From the NCBI GenBank assembly GCA_900314495.1, contig OMVJ01000006.1, forward strand, positions 1 through 64,000: a DNA stretch of 64,000 bases, in the 5' to 3' direction. The notes under the pieces were generated by a model. That model ran no database searches, had not been told where the DNA came from, and saw nothing but the letters and a program-made list of their open reading frames with translations. This stretch comes from an uncultured Olsenella sp. GTDB lineage: Bacteria > Actinomycetota > Coriobacteriia > Coriobacteriales > Atopobiaceae. Positions 1 to 7,896 of the stretch are shown here, piece by piece (within the stretch, counting starts at the first letter, position 1; every line of letters starts with the position of its first letter). Position numbers and translations under genes: made by a program.

Positions 1-75
1 ATCGCAGCCACGGCCACGGTCCAGCCGAAGCTTCCTGCGAGCTTGCCTAAGCCGTTTGCAGTTCAGGGAGCCTAA
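1..75 (+). CDS. C-terminal tail of an upstream gene, cut by the window edge
   Basis: The frame starting at base 1 is open for 24 codons and stops at TAA 73-75, two bases before the ATG of the next gene. Such tight spacing is what an operon would show, and the GGGAG ribosome site of the next gene lies inside this frame. The residues (Ala/Pro/Lys rich) are not recognisable. It could equally be a chance open frame. Confidence 0.3.
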   Translation: MAATATVQPKLPASLPKPFAVQGA

Positions 76-77
76 CT

Positions 78-827
78 ATGCCGGAGGTACTCAGCCATTT
101 ACCTGAAATAGTGGAGAGGACGTTGCCTATGGCAAGGCAGGTCAAGTCGCGCGAGCGCGTGGTGGAGCACGGCGAGGTCTTCACCAACGAGCGCGAGGTC
201 AACGCCATGCTGGACCTCGTGAAGCAGGAGACGGAGCGCATCGACTCGCGCTTCCTGGAGCCCGCGTGCGGCGACGGCAACTTCCTCGCAGAGGTGATGC
301 GACGCAAGCTCTCCGTGGTCAGGTCTCGCTACGGTAAGAGCCTGCCAGAGTACGAGAGGTACGCCTTCGTCGCGGTGGGCAGCATGTACGGCGTGGACAT
401 CCTGGCGGACAACGCGCGGGAGTGCCGCGACCGTCTCTACGGCATCGTAGAGAAGGACTACCTCGCCGTCTGCAAGAAGTCCCCGACTCCGCGGTTCCTG
501 GAATCCATCCGCTACGTGCTGGAGAAGAACATCCTCTGCGGCAACGCCCTCAGCCTTAAGCGCGTGGACGCTACCGGCAACGACACCGACGAGCCCATCA
601 TCTTCTGCGAGTGGTCCCTGGTGACGGGGGACATGGTGAAGCGCCGCGACTTCCGCCTGGACGAGATGCTGCAGGGCAGCGCCAGCCAGCAGCAGATGTC
701 CCTCTTCGGCGAGAGCGGAAGCCCCGTGACGGAGTGGGAGTACGACGAGGAGACCAAGGCCTTCATCCCCGCGCCGATCCGCGAGTACCCCCTCACGAGC
801 ATCTACGAGGTGAGCGATTGTGAGTAG
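78..827 (+). CDS. N6-adenine DNA methyltransferase-like subunit lacking motif IV
   Basis: A 249-residue protein with a motif-X-like N-terminus (GEVFTNEREVNAML) and a clear SAM-binding motif I (FLEPACGDGNF, residues about 59-69). I see no NPPY catalytic motif, so on its own it should bind SAM but not methylate adenine. The ATG at 78 follows GGGAG at good spacing; an internal ATG at 129 is an alternative. It overlaps the next gene by 8 bases, and that gene does have NPPY, so the two probably work as a heterodimeric or regulatory methyltransferase pair in a restriction-modification system. The C-terminal third matches nothing I recognise and may contact DNA or the partner. The family assignment is solid; the exact role is inferred. 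Confidence 0.75.
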   Translation: MPEVLSHLPEIVERTLPMARQVKSRERVVEHGEVFTNEREVNAMLDLVKQETERIDSRFLEPACGDGNFLAEVMRRKLSVVRSRYGKSLPEYERYAFVAVGSMYGVDILADNARECRDRLYGIVEKDYLAVCKKSPTPRFLESIRYVLEKNILCGNALSLKRVDATGNDTDEPIIFCEWSLVTGDMVKRRDFRLDEMLQGSASQQQMSLFGESGSPVTEWEYDEETKAFIPAPIREYPLTSIYEVSDCE

Positions 828-2340
828 CCTCTTCGAGCAGACCTACAACCCGGACGTGCTGAGCTGCCTGGCAAACCTGAGCAACGACGAGGTCTTCACC
901 CCACCGGAGCTTGCCAACCAGATGCTGGACCTGCTGCCCGACGAGCTATGGAGCGACCCCAACGCCAAGTTCCTGGACCCCGCGTGCAAGAGCGGCGTCT
1001 TCCTGCGCGAGATTGCCAAGCGGCTCATCGAGGGACTGGAGGGTGAGTTCCCCGACCTGCAGGAACGCCTGGACCACATCTACCACGAGCAGCTCTACGG
1101 CATTGCCATCACGGAGCTGACGAGCCTGCTCTCGCGCCGGAGTCTCTATTGCTCCAAGTACCCGAACGGGAAGTACTCCATCGTTCACTTCGATGGTCCC
1201 GAGGGGAACGTGCGATTCAGGAACGTGAAGCACACGTGGGCTAACGGACGCTGCATCTACTGCGGGGCAGCGGAGAAGGAATACAGTCGCGACTCAGCCC
1301 TTGAGCAGCATGCCTACGAGTTCATACACAGCGAATATTCCAGGAAGACTCAAAATATGAAGTTTGATGTTGTTGTTGGAAACCCACCCTACCAGCTCAG
1401 CGACGGAGGCAACAACGCCTCGGCTATGCCCATATACCAGAAGTTCGTGGAGCAGTCCAAGAAGCTCATGCCAAGATATCTGGTGATGATTACGCCATCC
1501 AGGTGGTTCAGCGGTGGCCGAGGACTCGATACATATCGAGACACAATGCTCCATGACAGGCGCATTCGGACGCTTGTGGACTTCGAAGATGCTAACGAGT
1601 GCTTCCCAGGCGTTGACATGTCGGGAGGCGTCTCCTATTTCCTCTGGGACCGTGACTACGACGGCGACTGCACCGTCGTAAACATGAAGAATGGCGTCGG
1701 CACCTCTCAAGAGCGTGATCTGGGGCGTTATGACATTCTGATTCGCTCGAACGAGGCGGTATCAATTGTTGATAAGGTCTGCGGACGCACAAGTGCATTT
1801 CTCGCAAGCTCCGTCAGCAGCCAGAAGCCCTTTGGTCTCCGAACATTTGCGAAGCCAGACAAAGATGGCGAGCTGATCCTCAGGTGGAGAGAAGGCAAGG
1901 GCCCGCTTCAGCGGGATAAGGTCACCGCCGGATTAGATTGGGTAGACAAGTGGAAGGTCATTGTCTCTCGCGTGGTGTACGAGCACGCTGGGGGTACTGA
2001 TGCTCAGGGCATGCGACGGGTTCTTTCCATTCTCGAAGTCCTTGGGCCGCAAGAGGTTTGTACAGAAACTTATATCGTGGTAAAGACCTTCGATGCTGAA
2101 TCTGAGGCCTATAACTGTCGCGACTACCTCGCGTTGAAGTTCCCGCGTTTTCTAATCAGCCAGGTTGCGTCTGCGCAGATGGTCAACAAGAAGTCGTTTG
2201 CCTTCGTGCCCGATGTCGACTTCACCCGGAGCTGGACCGACGAGGAACTCTATCGCAAGTATGGACTCACTGAGGATGAGATCTCGTATGTGGAGGCCCA
2301 CACAAAGGAAATGAGCGTGGGTGAGGGCAATGCCAAGTGA
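820..2340 (+). CDS. Eco57I-type N6-adenine DNA methyltransferase
   Basis: A 506-residue protein beginning at GTG 820 after GAGGTGA, overlapping the previous gene by 8 bases. It has motif X (EVFTPPELANQML, about residue 25), motif I (FLDPACKSG, about 51) and catalytic motif IV NPPY at residue 188, the order of gamma-class adenine methyltransferases. A CxxC zinc-ribbon-like insert (CIYCG) lies near residue 145. The C-terminal half (SRWFSGGRGLDTYRD onward) is the usual Eco57I-type target-recognition region. From about base 1310 the DNA becomes visibly more AT-rich than the first third, suggesting a mosaic gene whose recognition half came from elsewhere. It should provide the protecting methylation for the nuclease-helicase encoded next. 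Confidence 0.88.
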   Translation: MSSLFEQTYNPDVLSCLANLSNDEVFTPPELANQMLDLLPDELWSDPNAKFLDPACKSGVFLREIAKRLIEGLEGEFPDLQERLDHIYHEQLYGIAITELTSLLSRRSLYCSKYPNGKYSIVHFDGPEGNVRFRNVKHTWANGRCIYCGAAEKEYSRDSALEQHAYEFIHSEYSRKTQNMKFDVVVGNPPYQLSDGGNNASAMPIYQKFVEQSKKLMPRYLVMITPSRWFSGGRGLDTYRDTMLHDRRIRTLVDFEDANECFPGVDMSGGVSYFLWDRDYDGDCTVVNMKNGVGTSQERDLGRYDILIRSNEAVSIVDKVCGRTSAFLASSVSSQKPFGLRTFAKPDKDGELILRWREGKGPLQRDKVTAGLDWVDKWKVIVSRVVYEHAGGTDAQGMRRVLSILEVLGPQEVCTETYIVVKTFDAESEAYNCRDYLALKFPRFLISQVASAQMVNKKSFAFVPDVDFTRSWTDEELYRKYGLTEDEISYVEAHTKEMSVGEGNAK

Positions 2341-5300
2341 TGAGTTCTTCCCGCCACGCCCAGACAGCGAGCCAATCATCTACGCCTACTGCGAACCAAA
2401 GAACCGCGAGCTCAAGGGCCTCCTCAAGGTGGGATACACCTCGCGCACCATCGAAGAGCGCATGCACGAGCACTACCCCACGTTGAAGCCGGGAGAGAAA
2501 CCGTACAAGGTCGTCTTCGTGGAGCCGGCAATGCGGTCCGACGGCACGACCTTCTCGGACCACGAGGTGCACCAGAACCTGGTGCGGCATGGCAAGAAGC
2601 GCATGCGCGACCGCGACGGCAAGTACACGGAGTGGTTCCGCTGCAGCGTTGACGACGTGAGGGCATCCTACATCGCAGTGCGGGATCGCGTGGACAACGC
2701 GGAGCGGCGCACGCGCGACTTCAAGATGCGGCCGGAGCAGGAGGCCGCGGTCCACAAGACGGAGCAGTACTTCAGGTCCCTCTCCACCGAGGGCGGGGCG
2801 CGCACCCCCAAGTTCCTGTGGAACGCCAAGATGCGCTTCGGCAAGACCTTCGCCGCCTACGAGCTCGCCAAGGACATGGGCTTTAGGCGCGTGCTGGTCC
2901 TCACCTTCAAGCCGGCCGTGCAGGCCGCGTGGGAGGAGGACCTGACCACGCACATGGACTTCGAGGGCTGGCAGTTCATCAGCCGTCCCAAGGCGGCGGG
3001 CGAACCGGACATATCGCAGCAGTTCGAGGTGGCAGACAAGAAGCGGCCCATCGTGTGCTTTGGCTCCTTCCAGGACTTCCTGGGGCGCGAGCGCGGGACC
3101 GGCCGGATAAAGGCGCAGCACGAGTGGGTGCGCGAGGAGCACTGGGACCTTGTCATCTTTGACGAGTACCACTTCGGCGCCTGGAACGAGAACTCCAAGA
3201 GCCTCTTCGTACAGGATGACGAGGACGAGGCAAACACCAGCGAGTCCGTGGACACGGGCCTGGGCAAGGCCAACGAGGGCAACGTGGACGAGGGCGACCT
3301 CCCTATCGAGACCTCGTACTACCTCTTCCTCTCTGGCACGCCGTTCCGCGCGCTCAACTCTGGCGAGTTCATTGAGGAGCAGATATACAACTGGACCTAC
3401 TCCGACGAGCAGCGTGCCAAGGAGGCTTGGCCGCGCGAGCACCCCGGCGCCGCCAACCCCTACGAGTCCCTGCCGCGCATGGTCATGATGACCTACCAGA
3501 TGCCGGAGGAGATTCGCCGCATCGCGCGCGGCGGCGAGTTCAACACCTTCGACCTCAACGTGTTCTTCGAGGCCGAGGGCCAGGGCGACCAGGCGCAGTT
3601 CAAGCTCAAGGACTACGTGCAGAAGTGGCTGGACCTCATCCGGGGCGCCTACAAGCCCAGCGCGGTGGACGACCTGAAGCTGGGAGCCGAGCGGCCGCCC
3701 ATGCCCTACAGCCACGACCGGCTGCTACAGGTGCTGAACCACACGCTCTGGTACTTGCCGCGCGTGAACGCCTGCTACGCCATGCGCAACCTGCTGAGGG
3801 AGCCGCAGAACATCTTCTTCCACGACTACACCGTGAACGTGTGCGCCGGCACCGAGGCCGGCGTGGGCGAGGCGGCGCTGGACCGCGTGCGCGAGACCAT
3901 GGATGACCCCCTCAACTCCAAGACCATCACGCTGACCTGCGGAAAGCTGACCACGGGCGTCACCGTGAAGCCCTGGTGCGGCATCTTCATGCTGACCAAC
4001 ATGCGCAGTCCGGAAAGCTACTTCCAGGCGGCCTTCCGCGTGCAGTCCCCCTGGACCACGGAGGGCGAGGGTGGCAAGCAGGTGATCCTCAAGCGGGAGT
4101 GCTACGTCTTCGACTTCGCGCTGGACCGGGCTCTGCGCATGGTGAGCGACTACTCCTGCCGGCTCAAGGTGGACGAGAGCGCGGGTCCGGAGCAGAAGGT
4201 GGGCGAGTTCATAGACTTCCTGCCCGTGCTGGCCTACGACGGCTCCTCCATGCACCAGGTGAGCGCGGCGGAGATCCTGGACATGGCCATGGCTGGCACC
4301 TCCGCCACGTTGCTGGCGCGCAGGTGGGAGAGCGCTCTTCTGGTGAACGTTGACAACGACACGCTGCGCCGCATCCTGGATAACCCCGCCGCGCTGGACG
4401 CCATCATGAAGATCGAGGGCTTCCGCGCGCTGGGTGGCGACATCATCGAGACCATCGTCAACCGGTCCGAGGACGTGAAGAAGGCCAAGCGGAAGAAGGA
4501 GAACCTGACCCCCGGCGAGAAGAAGGAGATTTCCGAGGAGGAGAAGGAACTCAAGAGCAAGCGCAAGCTGGTGCAGGAGAAGCTCATCAAGTTCGCCACG
4601 CGCATCCCCGTGTTCATGTACCTCACCGACTACCGCGAGCAGACCCTGAAGGACGTGATCACCCAGCTGGAGCCGGGGCTGTTCCGCAAGGTGACGGGCC
4701 TGGAGGTGGCGGACTTCGAGCTGCTGGTCTCGCTCGGCGTGTTCAACGACGCCCTGATGAACGATGCCGTGTACAAGTTCCGCCGCTACGAGGACTCCAG
4801 CCTCACCTACGCCGGCGTGGACAAGCACGAGGGCGAGCGCGTGGGCCTGTTCGACACCACGCTCAGTGAGTTCGACTACCTGGAGATGGCGCAGCACGAG
4901 TCCACGATCACGCCGGAGGGCTTCGCGCGGACCGTGGCGCGGGTGACGGGGGCGGCGCGGCTGGGGTCGAAGCCTGCCGCCACACCCGCGAGACCTGCCG
5001 TTCTTTCCAAGCGACCGAGCGTTGCCGAACAGAGGCCGGCCGCTCCGTCAAGGCCCGCACCCGCAGCGAAGCGTGACTGGATCGTCGACGAGCTGGATGA
5101 CGCGAGCGTCTCGTACAAGGACATGCGTGGCAGCGGTGGCTGCCTGTGGGTCGTGGATGGCAAAGCCGCAAAGGGTGCCATCGAGAAGCTCAACTCCCGC
5201 GGCGCAGGCTTTGCCCTGAGTCAACGCGGCAGCAAGGTAACCAAGCATCGCCCCGCATGGTGGACCAAGGGCTACCCGGCAGAGGTGGAGACCAAGCCTC

Positions 5301-5509
5301 AGGCTCAGAAGCCGCAGGTGGGCAAGGCCGAGCTGGAATCCCTGGAGCCTGGCGACACCGTCTTCCACAAGTCGTTCGGCTACGGACGCATCGTGGACAT
5401 CGACGGCGGATACGTGGACGTGCGGTTTGACAACGACAGCAAGAAGCGCGGCGCGCGCAAGTTCGCGTTCCCCGGTGCCTTCTACCAGGGGCTGCTGAGG
5501 ATTGGATAG
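2330..5509 (+). CDS. GIY-YIG/T5orf172-like nuclease fused to a superfamily 2 helicase (restriction subunit)
   Basis: About 1059 residues. Residues 14-48 resemble a GIY-YIG/T5orf172 module (IIYAYCEPK then LKVGYTSRTIEERMHEH). A DEAD/DEAH-type helicase follows: Walker A around residue 168 (MRFGKTF), Walker B DEYH around 278, and motif III-like SGTPF around 336. A Lys/Glu-rich stretch near residues 715-750 looks coiled. The C-terminus has a basic Pro/Ala linker, a module ending in RPAWWTKG that I associate with restriction proteins, and an SH3-like tail (FGYGRIVDIDGGYVDVRF). GTG 2321 and ATG 2330 are both possible starts; I chose ATG. It overlaps the methyltransferase gene by 11 bases, so the genes are probably translationally coupled. 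The inferred role is the ATP-dependent cleavage or translocation subunit. Confidence 0.82.
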   Translation: MPSDEFFPPRPDSEPIIYAYCEPKNRELKGLLKVGYTSRTIEERMHEHYPTLKPGEKPYKVVFVEPAMRSDGTTFSDHEVHQNLVRHGKKRMRDRDGKYTEWFRCSVDDVRASYIAVRDRVDNAERRTRDFKMRPEQEAAVHKTEQYFRSLSTEGGARTPKFLWNAKMRFGKTFAAYELAKDMGFRRVLVLTFKPAVQAAWEEDLTTHMDFEGWQFISRPKAAGEPDISQQFEVADKKRPIVCFGSFQDFLGRERGTGRIKAQHEWVREEHWDLVIFDEYHFGAWNENSKSLFVQDDEDEANTSESVDTGLGKANEGNVDEGDLPIETSYYLFLSGTPFRALNSGEFIEEQIYNWTYSDEQRAKEAWPREHPGAANPYESLPRMVMMTYQMPEEIRRIARGGEFNTFDLNVFFEAEGQGDQAQFKLKDYVQKWLDLIRGAYKPSAVDDLKLGAERPPMPYSHDRLLQVLNHTLWYLPRVNACYAMRNLLREPQNIFFHDYTVNVCAGTEAGVGEAALDRVRETMDDPLNSKTITLTCGKLTTGVTVKPWCGIFMLTNMRSPESYFQAAFRVQSPWTTEGEGGKQVILKRECYVFDFALDRALRMVSDYSCRLKVDESAGPEQKVGEFIDFLPVLAYDGSSMHQVSAAEILDMAMAGTSATLLARRWESALLVNVDNDTLRRILDNPAALDAIMKIEGFRALGGDIIETIVNRSEDVKKAKRKKENLTPGEKKEISEEEKELKSKRKLVQEKLIKFATRIPVFMYLTDYREQTLKDVITQLEPGLFRKVTGLEVADFELLVSLGVFNDALMNDAVYKFRRYEDSSLTYAGVDKHEGERVGLFDTTLSEFDYLEMAQHESTITPEGFARTVARVTGAARLGSKPAATPARPAVLSKRPSVAEQRPAAPSRPAPAAKRDWIVDELDDASVSYKDMRGSGGCLWVVDGKAAKGAIEKLNSRGAGFALSQRGSKVTKHRPAWWTKGYPAEVETKPQAQKPQVGKAELESLEPGDTVFHKSFGYGRIVDIDGGYVDVRFDNDSKKRGARKFAFPGAFYQGLLRIG

Positions 5510-5517
5510 AGGTTGGC

Positions 5518-6438
5518 ATGGCACAGCACAAGACGATGACCATACAGTTCATTGATGGCGAGGCCCAGGGGCTGCGTCTCTGCAACTGTGCCGGCTCGCT
5601 CTTCACGACGGTCTACATGCCGCGACCTTACCTCGCCAGGGCAAAGCAGCTCCAGCTCCCGATGCGTGGAATCTACTTCCTGCTCAAGGTCGATGGTTCC
5701 GAAATCAAACGTGTCTATGCTGGGCAGACCACACAAGGGATGAAGCGCCTCAACGACCACAACTCCAAGAAGAAGTGGTGGGACCGCGCGGTGCTGTTCC
5801 TCTCCGATGACATCAACAATTTCACGCTGGATACCGTGAACGGCCTCGAGAAGTTCGCCATTGAGAAGATCATGACAACCATGGGCGGAATCGTGGAGAA
5901 CAAGGTCGCGCCCAAGTACAAGATCACGCCATTCCAGATGCCCTTCATCCAGAGTCTTTACGACGAGATTGAGTTCATGATGGCAGCGCTGGGGCTAGAG
6001 CTGAAGCTGGCACAACCGGCGAGTGGCAGTTCCGGACAGAAACCTCCTGCACCAGCGTCAGGTGGTTCGGCCTCAACGGGTGGTGCCGCTCAACCCGCGC
6101 CAAGTATGGGGTGCGCAGTCAGCATGAAACGGCATGGGATTACCGTAGTAGGTACCTACAGCGGTGGGTCCAAAGGAACGCTCACGGTGCTCAAGGGCGC
6201 GACAATCGAGCTGGGCGCAAACGTTCATCCCAAGGACAAGGCGACATCCACGCTGCGTTCGCAACTCTTGGCGCAGGGCAAGCTCATGCCGCAGAACAAC
6301 GGTCTTGCCGTGCTGCTAGAGGATGTTTCCTTTGATTCTCCCACGGCTGCAGCACAATTTGTGTTTGGCGGGTCTATCAATGGTCGCGTGAACTGGAAAG
6401 ATGCGAGCGGGAAGAGCATCAAGGACCTGTTCGGGTGA
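5518..6438 (+). CDS. GIY-YIG nuclease with C-terminal DUF4357
   Basis: A 306-residue protein starting 8 bases after the helicase stop, with AGAGG before the ATG. The GIY-YIG core is clear: GIYFLL at residue 51, VYAGQTTQGMKRLNDH at about 65-80, and a likely catalytic Glu in GLEKFAIEKIM near 110. A Ser/Gly/Pro-rich linker (about 170-200) leads to DUF4357 (about 215-306), recognised by the FDSPTAAAQFV and WKDASGKSI signatures. DUF4357 commonly accompanies GIY-YIG or methyltransferase domains in restriction loci. This gives the operon a second nuclease besides the one fused to the helicase. It may be a cleavage subunit or a homing-type nuclease captured by the operon. Confidence 0.85.
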   Translation: MAQHKTMTIQFIDGEAQGLRLCNCAGSLFTTVYMPRPYLARAKQLQLPMRGIYFLLKVDGSEIKRVYAGQTTQGMKRLNDHNSKKKWWDRAVLFLSDDINNFTLDTVNGLEKFAIEKIMTTMGGIVENKVAPKYKITPFQMPFIQSLYDEIEFMMAALGLELKLAQPASGSSGQKPPAPASGGSASTGGAAQPAPSMGCAVSMKRHGITVVGTYSGGSKGTLTVLKGATIELGANVHPKDKATSTLRSQLLAQGKLMPQNNGLAVLLEDVSFDSPTAAAQFVFGGSINGRVNWKDASGKSIKDLFG

Positions 6439-6499
6439 GGTAGTTTGGCTACTTGAGAAGTTTGTTGCCCTGCCAAGCGCATGAGAGTTAGGACCACCC

Positions 6500-7375
6500 A
6501 TGGCAATCACCGCCCCCAAGTCGTACGACACGTCGCTCACGGACCTTCTCGGCGAGGTGAACTCCGGCAAGCTGCAGCTCCCGGAGTTCCAGCGTAACTG
6601 GACGTGGGACGACGAGCGCATCGTGAACATCATCGCCAGCCTTACGCAGGGCTACCCATGGGCGCGCTCATGCAGCTGGAATGCGGAGGGGACTTCAAGC
6701 TGAAGTACCGCCCGTTCGAGGGGATCTCTGGGGTCAGCAAGGACCCAGACAACCTGGTGCTGGACGGCCAGCAGCGCCTGACCTCTCTGTACTGTGCGCA
6801 TTGGCGAGCGGATCTTCCGCATGCGCGACCTGCCCTACACCACGCAGATCATCCCCCTGGCCGCGACGTGCGCGTACATCGGGAGGAAGAGGTTCTCGTC
6901 GGTGGCCACCAAAAACGTGCTGCGCCGCTGGCTGTGGTGCGGCATCTTCGGCGAGATGTACGGCGGCGCCAACGAGACCCGCTACGCCAACGACATCGAG
7001 GACCTGGTGGACCAGATCGAGGGGCGCGACTCCCAGATGCGCACCGTCAACGCCGCGCACTTCCAGGCTACGCGGCTCCTCGGCCTGCAGACCCGCAACA
7101 GCGCGGCCTACAAGGGCGTCATGGCCCTGGTCTTCCGCGAGAACGCGCTGGACTTCATCGACGGCGAGCAGGTGACCAACGCCAAGGCCGCCAACACGCC
7201 TCCCGACATCCACCACATCTTTCCGCAGGCCTACTGCGAGAGGGCGGGCCTGCCGCGCGAGCGCTGGAACTGCATCGTCAACAAGACGCCGCTCATCGCG
7301 AGCACCAACCGCATTATCGGAGGATACGGCCAAGCGCTTCGGCGTGCCGCTGGGGTTTCCGCCCCAACTTCTACT
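6500..7375 (+). pseudogene. DUF262/GmrSD-type nuclease gene, frameshifted and internally deleted
   Basis: The N-terminus (LQLPEFQRNWTWDDERIV) is a typical DUF262 start. At about 6656-6660 one C is missing relative to the expected Gly-Tyr-Pro-Met-Gly reading, shifting frame; the next frame continues with VLDGQQRLTSLYCA. At about 6790 the text jumps to FRMRDLPYTTQIIPLAA in another frame, implying loss of roughly 200 residues. The C-terminal HNH-like motif DIHHIFPQAYCERAGL follows, then near 7319 the sequence jumps and shifts again to EDTAKRFGVPLGF, normally the extreme C-terminus. GmrSD-family proteins restrict modified phage DNA; this copy cannot make an intact one. The ATG at 6500 lacks an obvious strong ribosome site. 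Confidence 0.8.
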
Positions 7376-7400
7376 GTCAGGATGATCCCAACGCGGGTAA

Positions 7401-7517
7401 TTGGGGCGAATCCCACCTGACTGCCCGTGTTGGGACGCGCCTAACACCAACAGTTGGGGCGATTCTCGACCAACAATGCGTGTTGGGACGGTCCGAACGT
7501 GGGGAGTTGGGTCGACG
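7401..7517 (+). repeat. Imperfect tandem repeat, 53-bp period
   Basis: TTGGGGCGA-type blocks begin at 7401, 7454 and 7507, exactly 53 bp apart. The 12-mer CGTGTTGGGACG recurs at 7426 and 7479, again 53 bp apart. The remaining bases are diverged. The array lies just past the DUF262 wreck and before the ATPase gene. Confidence 0.55.
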
Positions 7518-7586
7518 GGAGGAGCCGAAGAGGCCGGGGATCAGTCTCTCCCACGAGGAATCCTGGGTATGGTCCTCTGAAATGCG

Positions 7587-7657
7587 TGGTATAAGAGTAG
7601 TGGCGATACCAGACGGTATGGTCTCCAAGTGCCGGGGACGTTTTCCTCGGCTTTTTT
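7587..7657 (+). terminator. Extended -10 element and intrinsic terminator of a possible short RNA
   Basis: TGGTATAAG (7587-7595) is an extended -10 box. Downstream, GCCGGGG (7631-7637) pairs with CCTCGGC (7645-7651) with one wobble, followed by six T. The terminator is convincing; the promoter has no good -35. Together they would define a ~55-nt transcript, or the terminator simply closes the decayed operon upstream. Confidence 0.5.
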
Positions 7658-7835
7658 CTTATGGGGGCGTATGGGAGAGCCGAGCATCTTCATAGACGGG
7701 TCGGGAGGCGACAATCTTCGCGACCGATTCTCGTCCTCAGGGAGGTACGGGGCTAAGCGTCTTCCGTAGGCCTAGGTTGAGATCACATCGTCGCCGGGAA
7801 TCATTCGTCCTGATTTTCTCCAATTATGTTCATTT

Positions 7836-7877
7836 AACGTCCCTATTTTCACCAATTCGGGAGAAAATAGGGACGTT
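7836..7877. promoter_or_regulatory. Perfect 15-bp inverted repeat before the ATPase gene
   Basis: AACGTCCCTATTTTC (7836-7850) is repeated as its exact reverse complement at 7863-7877, with a 12-nt loop. It ends about 8 bases before the AAGGAGG ribosome site of the ATPase gene. It could be an operator or an mRNA hairpin controlling translation. Confidence 0.6.
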
Positions 7878-7896
7878 GCCTATTAAGGAGGAGAAA

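Noticed and set aside
2267-3715. Long antisense open frame (482 codons) opposite the helicase gene
   Set aside because: Composition is typical of the antisense of a GC-rich gene; the sense strand has clear helicase motifs.
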